From contig DNYS01000166.1 of NCBI GenBank assembly GCA_003506735.1, forward strand, positions 6,995 through 15,427: a DNA stretch of 8,433 nucleotides. Reading direction: 5' to 3'. This DNA comes from Nitrospinota bacterium. GTDB lineage: Bacteria; UBA8248. A program made the position numbers and the translations under genes. The notes under the pieces are model-generated. The model worked only from the letters and a program-made list of their open reading frames with translations, made no database searches and was not told the DNA's origin. Numbering within the stretch: position 1 is the stretch's first letter; each line of letters starts with the position of its first letter. This document shows, piece after piece, positions 4,915 to 8,433 of this stretch.

Positions 4915-6939
4915 TCAGTTTTTTTCTTCCTCGACATATTCGACGTCTTCAAAAGCATCGATGCTTTGGTAGACCCGTTGTTTGATGAATATGTCCACCA
5001 GCTCGGGGCAAAGATGATTGTCCTTGACCTCGTATTTTAGAATTTGGATGGCTTTCTCGAGCGGGGCGGCTTTTTTGTATGGGCGGTCCGAGGCGGTCAG
5101 GGCGTCGAATATATCGCAAACGCACATCATCCTGGCCTGGAGAACGATTTCCTCTTCATGGAGCTTGCGGGGATAGCCTTCGCCGTTGAGCTTTTCGTGG
5201 TGCCCGTGGGCGATTTCGGGAACTCCGCGCAATTCTTTTATCCAGGGGATTTGAACGAGAAAATTATAGCTGTGGGCAACGTGGGACTGAATTTCCGCAT
5301 ACTCGGATTTTGTCAGGTTTCCCCTTTTGATGGTCAGGCAGTTCAATTCGTGTGGGGTCAGGTAGGGTTTCTCGGATCCGTCGAAATCGGTGTAGGTCAT
5401 TTCCCCCAGTTCGAGCAACTCGTCGAACTCCCCCTCCGGCATCATGGTCGGAATATCGAAACGGAGGACCAGATCGATCAGGTGGTCCGTCTGCTCCAAG
5501 CGTTGCTCCAGTTCGGCCTGAAGCTTTTTGACTTCATCATTTTCGCCGGCGAGAGCGAAGCGAAGCATCTTTTCCTGAAAATCGACCTGAATGCACCGTT
5601 TCACAATCTGGAACCTGTTCTTGACGACTTCAAGCTCCAGCGGATAGAGCTTGTTCGCTTTGACGAGCACGCTTTCCCGAACCCCGATCTTTCCAAAGTC
5701 ATGCAGAAGCCCGGCGTAGCGGAGTTCTTTCATCTGCTCGTCGGAGTAGGAGACATCCGCGTACCGGCCAGTTTTCGTCCGGCTGACGGCTTTGGCCAAC
5801 GAGCACGTCAACTCCGTTACGCGTTCCGAGTGACCGGAGGTCGTCGGGTCCCGTTGCTCGATGGCCTGCACCGATGCCTTGACCAGGCCCTCGAAGGTCT
5901 TCTCGATGCTTTCGAGGAGCATGGTATTCTCAAGCGCCACCGCGGCTTGGCTCGCCAGCGATTGAATGATCTGCTGGATGGCCGGATCGAAAGGGATCAC
6001 ATGCTTCTCTGCCGCCGCGGAATCCGGAAGTAAAATTTCCGCCGAGGGCTTGGCGTTGATGAGCTGAAGGACGCCGATGATCTCGTTCAGGTGATCGGTC
6101 ATCGGGACGACGAGCATGGACATGCACCGGTAGCCGACACTCTGATCGAAACTCGAATTGAAGCTGTATTCCACGCCCTCGGAAATCTGGTAGACGTCCG
6201 GGATATTGAGCGATTCCCCGGTCACGGCGACGAAGCCCGAAATGCTCGCCTTGGTGGCGGGCATGACAAATTCCTTGAAGGGAATTTTTTTCGAATCGTT
6301 CTGGGTATGTTTGAAGCGGAGGCTCCTATCGCCCTCGGGGGACTCCTCGACCAGGTAAAGACTGCCCGCGTCCGCGTTGGTGAGTTCGCGGCTTCTCGTC
6401 AAAATCAGGTCCAGCAACTTGCTGTTGTTCCTCTCGGTGGTCAGAGCGAGGCCGATTTGTGTCAGATTTTCCAGGTTCCGCGATATGATTTTGCGGTGAT
6501 TCTCCTCCTGGTGCGAGGCCAGCCGGTAGGCGGCGTGGCGAAAACTGGCTCGAAGAGAGATGAGCAAAGGTCCGGTGGAAATGGGTTTTTGAACGATTCC
6601 CGAAATAAGGCTGGACTGCGCATGGTCATGGTGATTCCCGTTTCCGGAGGGTTCAATCAGGACAACCGCCACGGGAGCGCCGTCCTTGCAGACTTCGTCC
6701 AGTTTTGGGATATCTTCCGCGTCGCTGGAATCTCCGTCAATCAGAATGACGCTCAGGGTGTCGGAATCGGGGTTTATTTTGGCCACGGAAATAAACTCTT
6801 TCAGGGAGATGCCGTTTTGGCCAAAAAAATCGCTCCATTCGTCCGGGGAGAAATCCGGAGAATGGTATATGGTCTTTGAGAACTGGGTTTGAATCTCCTC
6901 GACGCTGCTGGAGGAGTTTCCGGGCGGTTCCTGGCTCAT
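4915..6939 (-). CDS. REC-like/GAF/HD-GYP signalling protein, probable cyclic di-GMP phosphodiesterase
   Basis: This is a 674-residue cytoplasmic protein with no membrane segment. A degenerate receiver-like domain covers about 35-140 ('SVILIDGD', 'VAVVLIEP', 'VQKPI') but lacks the usual N-terminal acidic pair. A helical linker leads to a GAF domain (about 165-340), then an HD-GYP domain (about 345-655). HD-GYP residues present are H370 ('SGHSERV'), H413-D414 ('LLHDFGKIG'), H553 ('EIQSHVAHS'), H580-H581 and 'GEGYP' (586-590), and D609 ('VCDIFDALTASDRPYKKA'). HD-GYP enzymes hydrolyse cyclic di-GMP. About 110 extra residues lie between H413-D414 and H553, including a charged coiled-coil-like stretch. 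The ATG at 6937-6939 is preferred over an upstream GTG (6988-6990) because AGGCGG lies 7 nt before it. It is the first gene of the run with the aldolase and hydrolase. Confidence 0.92.
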   Translation of the reverse strand: MSQEPPGNSSSSVEEIQTQFSKTIYHSPDFSPDEWSDFFGQNGISLKEFISVAKINPDSDTLSVILIDGDSSDAEDIPKLDEVCKDGAPVAVVLIEPSGNGNHHDHAQSSLISGIVQKPISTGPLLISLRASFRHAAYRLASHQEENHRKIISRNLENLTQIGLALTTERNNSKLLDLILTRSRELTNADAGSLYLVEESPEGDRSLRFKHTQNDSKKIPFKEFVMPATKASISGFVAVTGESLNIPDVYQISEGVEYSFNSSFDQSVGYRCMSMLVVPMTDHLNEIIGVLQLINAKPSAEILLPDSAAAEKHVIPFDPAIQQIIQSLASQAAVALENTMLLESIEKTFEGLVKASVQAIEQRDPTTSGHSERVTELTCSLAKAVSRTKTGRYADVSYSDEQMKELRYAGLLHDFGKIGVRESVLVKANKLYPLELEVVKNRFQIVKRCIQVDFQEKMLRFALAGENDEVKKLQAELEQRLEQTDHLIDLVLRFDIPTMMPEGEFDELLELGEMTYTDFDGSEKPYLTPHELNCLTIKRGNLTKSEYAEIQSHVAHSYNFLVQIPWIKELRGVPEIAHGHHEKLNGEGYPRKLHEEEIVLQARMMCVCDIFDALTASDRPYKKAAPLEKAIQILKYEVKDNHLCPELVDIFIKQRVYQSIDAFEDVEYVEEEKN

Positions 6940-6946
6940 CGTATTT

Positions 6947-6952
6947 CCGCCT
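6947..6952 (-). promoter_or_regulatory. Ribosome-binding site deciding the HD-GYP start
   Basis: AGGCGG (5/6 to the AGGAGG consensus) lies 7 nt before the ATG at 6937-6939. The longer frame beginning at GTG 6988-6990 is preceded by an A/T-rich stretch with no such site. Confidence 0.55.
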
Positions 6953-7026
6953 AATGAACGAAACTCTCTGAGATGGAGCGTTTTCTCCACTGTTTACTGT
7001 ATCATTTTTTTCTGATTGGGGACGAA

Positions 7027-7041
7027 TGTCAATCATGTCAA
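7027..7041. promoter_or_regulatory. Direct repeat TGTCAA-tca-TGTCAA in the divergent control region
   Basis: Two identical hexamers (7027-7032 and 7036-7041) repeat at a 9-bp period between the divergent HD-GYP and protease genes. On the minus strand each reads TTGACA, the exact sigma70 -35 consensus, pointing towards the HD-GYP gene. No good -10 box lies 16-18 nt downstream of either; the best nearby hexamers are AATGAT (7001-7006, 20-nt spacing) and TACAGT (25-nt spacing). It may be a promoter with off-consensus spacing or a direct-repeat regulator site. Confidence 0.35.
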
Positions 7042-7119
7042 CTTCCCCGAAAATCGCCGGAAAGCGGTCATCGCGGCGGAGGGCGGCGGAAGTAACGGCG
7101 GCGCTTGCGGCCGGCATCC

Positions 7120-7125
7120 GGAGGA
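7120..7125 (+). promoter_or_regulatory. Ribosome-binding site deciding the TTG start of the protease gene
   Basis: GGAGGA is a near-perfect Shine-Dalgarno sequence 4 nt before an in-frame TTG (7130-7132). The next in-frame ATG (7145-7147) is 19 nt away, too far for this site. Confidence 0.6.
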
Positions 7126-7129
7126 AGCG

Positions 7130-8269
7130 TTGAATTCCGAGATTATGACGCCCGGCGAGGCCGTCCGGGCGAGGGCGTACCAGATGAAACGCCTGTGGCT
7201 GGGTATTTCCGGCTCATTGGCGGAATTTGCGGTTACCGCAATCTTTTGGTTTCTAGTTCCGGAGGGGTGGTTCCAGGCCGCGGGGGGGGCGGTTTTCGCT
7301 TCGGGGCTGGTTTATTTTTGCGCTCTTGTGCTGGCGCAAAATATGTTGGTATTTCCGATCGATTATATCGCCGGGTTCCGTCTCCCCCACGAGGCCGGCC
7401 TTTCGAATGAATCTTTTAGAGGCTGGTTGATGGACCGGGGGAAAAGTCTGGGGTTGATTTTTCTCATCGGTGGGACGGCCGCGGGAGCGTTTGTTCAAAT
7501 CATGGCCGAGTGGCCGGACGATTGGTGGTGGATTTCCGCTGGGTCGGGAATCGTTTTTGTGATTTTCATGGCGGCGATCGCGCCGGTTCTGCTCGCCCCG
7601 ATTTTTTTTCGTTTCAAGCCGGTTTCCGATTCGGCCCTTCGGGAGCGCCTGGAATATTTACTGGTGCGGATGGGGGTCCGTGTCCGGGGCGGAATCTGGG
7701 AAATAGATATGAGCCGCCGCACGAGCGCCGTCAATGCCGCATTGGTCGGATGGGGACCCTCACGGAGAGTCATCCTGGGCGACACGCTTTTGGGTTTTCG
7801 GCCGGAGGAAATCGAGGCCATTCTGGCGCACGAACTGGCCCACCACGCGGGGCATCATATCTGGCTGCTCATGGCGGGGCGCTCCGTGGCTCTCGCGGCG
7901 GGACTTTTTTTGGCGCACCGGATATTCATGGCGCCGGAGATATTCGCTTCGATCGGGGCGCCGCCTCCCGCTCCCGGGGCCTCCTCCTCGATTGGCGCCG
8001 TGTGGCTTGTTTTGGCCTTATGGGGGGCCGCCCTCGCGCCTTGGCAGCGGGCGCTTTCCAGACGGCTTGAATTTTGGTGCGACCGCTTCGCGGTCAGGCA
8101 TACCGGCGGGGCGGAGGCGATGTCTTCGGCGCTGGGGAATTTGTGCAAAAAAAATCTGGCCGATCCTTCTCCCCTGGCCTGGGTCGTATTCTGGTTTCAC
8201 TCCCACCCATCCATCGAGGAGCGGATAGAGAGAGCGAGGCGGGGATCGGAAGAATCGCGGGGAGGATAG
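7130..8269 (+). CDS. M48-family integral-membrane zinc metalloprotease (Ste24/HtpX-like)
   Basis: This is a 379-residue membrane protease of the M48 group, which includes CAAX protease Ste24 and the quality-control protease HtpX. Hydrophobic segments fall at about 22-44, 49-70, 106-125, 133-160, 245-267 and 287-305. The catalytic motif HELAH is at 234-238, with H234 and H238 as zinc ligands and E235 as base. The third ligand is probably E314 in 'SRRLEFWCDRFA', matching the family 'SRxxExxADxFA' with Cys in place of Ala. 'NAALVGWG' (202-209), 'RRVILGDTLL' and C-terminal 'HSHPSIEERI' are also typical. Bacterial roles are usually membrane-protein quality control; prenylated substrates are not expected. 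The TTG at 7130-7132 is chosen from GGAGGA just before it. A frame open from 7016 would add 38 Gly- and Asn-rich residues unlike the family. The gene is divergent from the HD-GYP gene. Confidence 0.9.
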   Translation: MNSEIMTPGEAVRARAYQMKRLWLGISGSLAEFAVTAIFWFLVPEGWFQAAGGAVFASGLVYFCALVLAQNMLVFPIDYIAGFRLPHEAGLSNESFRGWLMDRGKSLGLIFLIGGTAAGAFVQIMAEWPDDWWWISAGSGIVFVIFMAAIAPVLLAPIFFRFKPVSDSALRERLEYLLVRMGVRVRGGIWEIDMSRRTSAVNAALVGWGPSRRVILGDTLLGFRPEEIEAILAHELAHHAGHHIWLLMAGRSVALAAGLFLAHRIFMAPEIFASIGAPPPAPGASSSIGAVWLVLALWGAALAPWQRALSRRLEFWCDRFAVRHTGGAEAMSSALGNLCKKNLADPSPLAWVVFWFHSHPSIEERIERARRGSEESRGG

Positions 8270-8270
8270 C

Positions 8271-8304
8271 TGGCTGCTCCGTCCGGATGGCTGCTCCGTC
8301 TGGA
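8271..8304 (+). repeat. Tandem 17-bp direct repeat after the protease gene
   Basis: Two head-to-tail copies, TGGCTGCTCCGTCCGGA at 8271-8287 and TGGCTGCTCCGTCTGGA at 8288-8304, differ at one base. The array begins 2 bp after the protease stop codon. A third copy starts but fails after TGG. Confidence 0.9.
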
Positions 8305-8330
8305 TGGGAGATTGTCCGCCCCGGACGGAG
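8277..8330 (+). terminator. Candidate 3'-end hairpin(s) of the protease transcript
   Basis: CCGGACGGAG at 8321-8330 is the exact reverse complement of CTCCGTCCGG in the first repeat copy (8277-8286). It pairs with one G-U wobble with the second copy (8294-8303). A tighter local stem, GTCCG-CCC-CGGAC, is also possible at 8314-8326. These structures exclude one another. Only a modest T-rich stretch (ATTCCATTTT, 8339-8348) follows after a gap, so this is not a textbook rho-independent terminator. Confidence 0.35.
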
Positions 8331-8405
8331 GGCTTGGGATTCCATTTTCAGGGGAGGGAGAAGCGGGAGCCCGTATTTTGAGAGTTCCGCGAAAATCCCG
8401 GCATT

Positions 8406-8431
8406 TTCGGCGGTATTTCGGCAAATTCGGC
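8406..8431 (+). repeat. Spaced TTCGGC copies at the right edge
   Basis: TTCGGC occurs at 8406-8411, 8417-8422 and 8426-8431, with A/T-rich spacers and start distances of 11 and 9 bp. The array may continue past the window. Its role is unknown, and nothing else was recognised between 8331 and 8433. Confidence 0.35.
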
Positions 8432-8433
8432 GG

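Noticed and set aside
5044..6033. 329-codon open frame on the plus strand
   Set aside because: It is entirely antisense to the HD-GYP gene, whose frame carries clear family motifs. The plus-strand product has no recognisable sequence and no ribosome-binding site was evident.
6091..6879. 262-codon open frame on the plus strand
   Set aside because: It is antisense to the GAF and receiver-like part of the HD-GYP gene and is best explained as a shadow of its codon pattern.
6974..6989. TGGAG-CGTTTT-CTCCA hairpin in the HD-GYP leader
   Set aside because: A 5-bp stem is too short to claim a regulatory structure.
6940..6990. 17-residue N-terminal extension of the HD-GYP protein from GTG 6988-6990
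   Set aside because: No ribosome-binding site precedes that GTG, while the downstream ATG has AGGCGG at 7-nt spacing. It remains possible.
7016..7129. N-terminal 38-residue extension of the protease
   Set aside because: The extension starts at another TTG without a ribosome-binding site, has composition unlike the family, and overlaps the divergent control region. A strong GGAGGA site supports the later TTG.
8197..8424. 75-codon minus-strand frame at the right end
   Set aside because: It is rich in Pro, Ser and Arg, overlaps the protease 3' end and the tandem repeat, and lacks a ribosome-binding site or recognisable features.
1..8433. CRISPR arrays, tRNA genes, insertion-sequence ends, phage genes or a defence island
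   Set aside because: No regular repeat-spacer array, cloverleaf, transposase or recombinase sequence was seen. All clear genes are housekeeping, envelope or signalling types.

Overview
The window reads as ordinary chromosomal core DNA of a Gram-negative (diderm) bacterium. The diderm call rests on an Mla-type lipid-transport gene set (MlaE permease, MlaD MCE protein, MlaC periplasmic carrier). By eye the DNA is moderately GC-rich. The short MlaD, ending in an 'LIGDFIF' segment, and the response-regulator-like GAF/HD-GYP protein recall deltaproteobacteria or related deep lineages, but this placement is a guess. No insertion sequence, phage gene, CRISPR array, tRNA or rRNA was seen.

Layout from left to right. 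(1) 1-1880, minus strand: mlaE, mlaD, then mlaC, which runs off the left edge. No mlaF ATPase gene lies among them, and a 208-bp gap separates mlaD from mlaC. (2) 1881-2196: divergent intergenic region with a candidate promoter for mlaE, a small palindrome and short repeats. (3) 2197-3039, plus strand: a six-helix membrane protein of unknown function. (4) 3068-6939, minus strand: a tight three-gene run transcribed as GAF/HD-GYP signalling protein, then low-specificity threonine aldolase, then PhnP-like metallo-beta-lactamase-fold hydrolase. The gaps are 12 bp (30 bp if the aldolase starts at its GTG) and a 4-bp stop/start overlap. (5) 6940-7129: divergent control region with a TGTCAA direct repeat. 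(6) 7130-8269, plus strand: an M48 (Ste24/HtpX-like) integral-membrane zinc metalloprotease. (7) 8270-8433: non-coding tail with a tandem 17-bp repeat and competing hairpins.

The Mla proteins should move phospholipids between the inner and outer membranes, with the ATPase supplied from elsewhere. The HD-GYP protein probably hydrolyses cyclic di-GMP, or is a relative of the enzymes that do, in response to a GAF-sensed or REC-like input. The reason it is co-transcribed with an aldolase and a hydrolase is not evident. Several genes appear to use GTG or TTG starts, and these were chosen from Shine-Dalgarno placement. I found no convincing new biological system. The most notable points are an HD-GYP domain split by an insertion of about 110 residues, a PhnP-like enzyme that has lost half of its structural zinc site, an Mla cluster without its ATPase, and the repeat/hairpin array after the protease gene.
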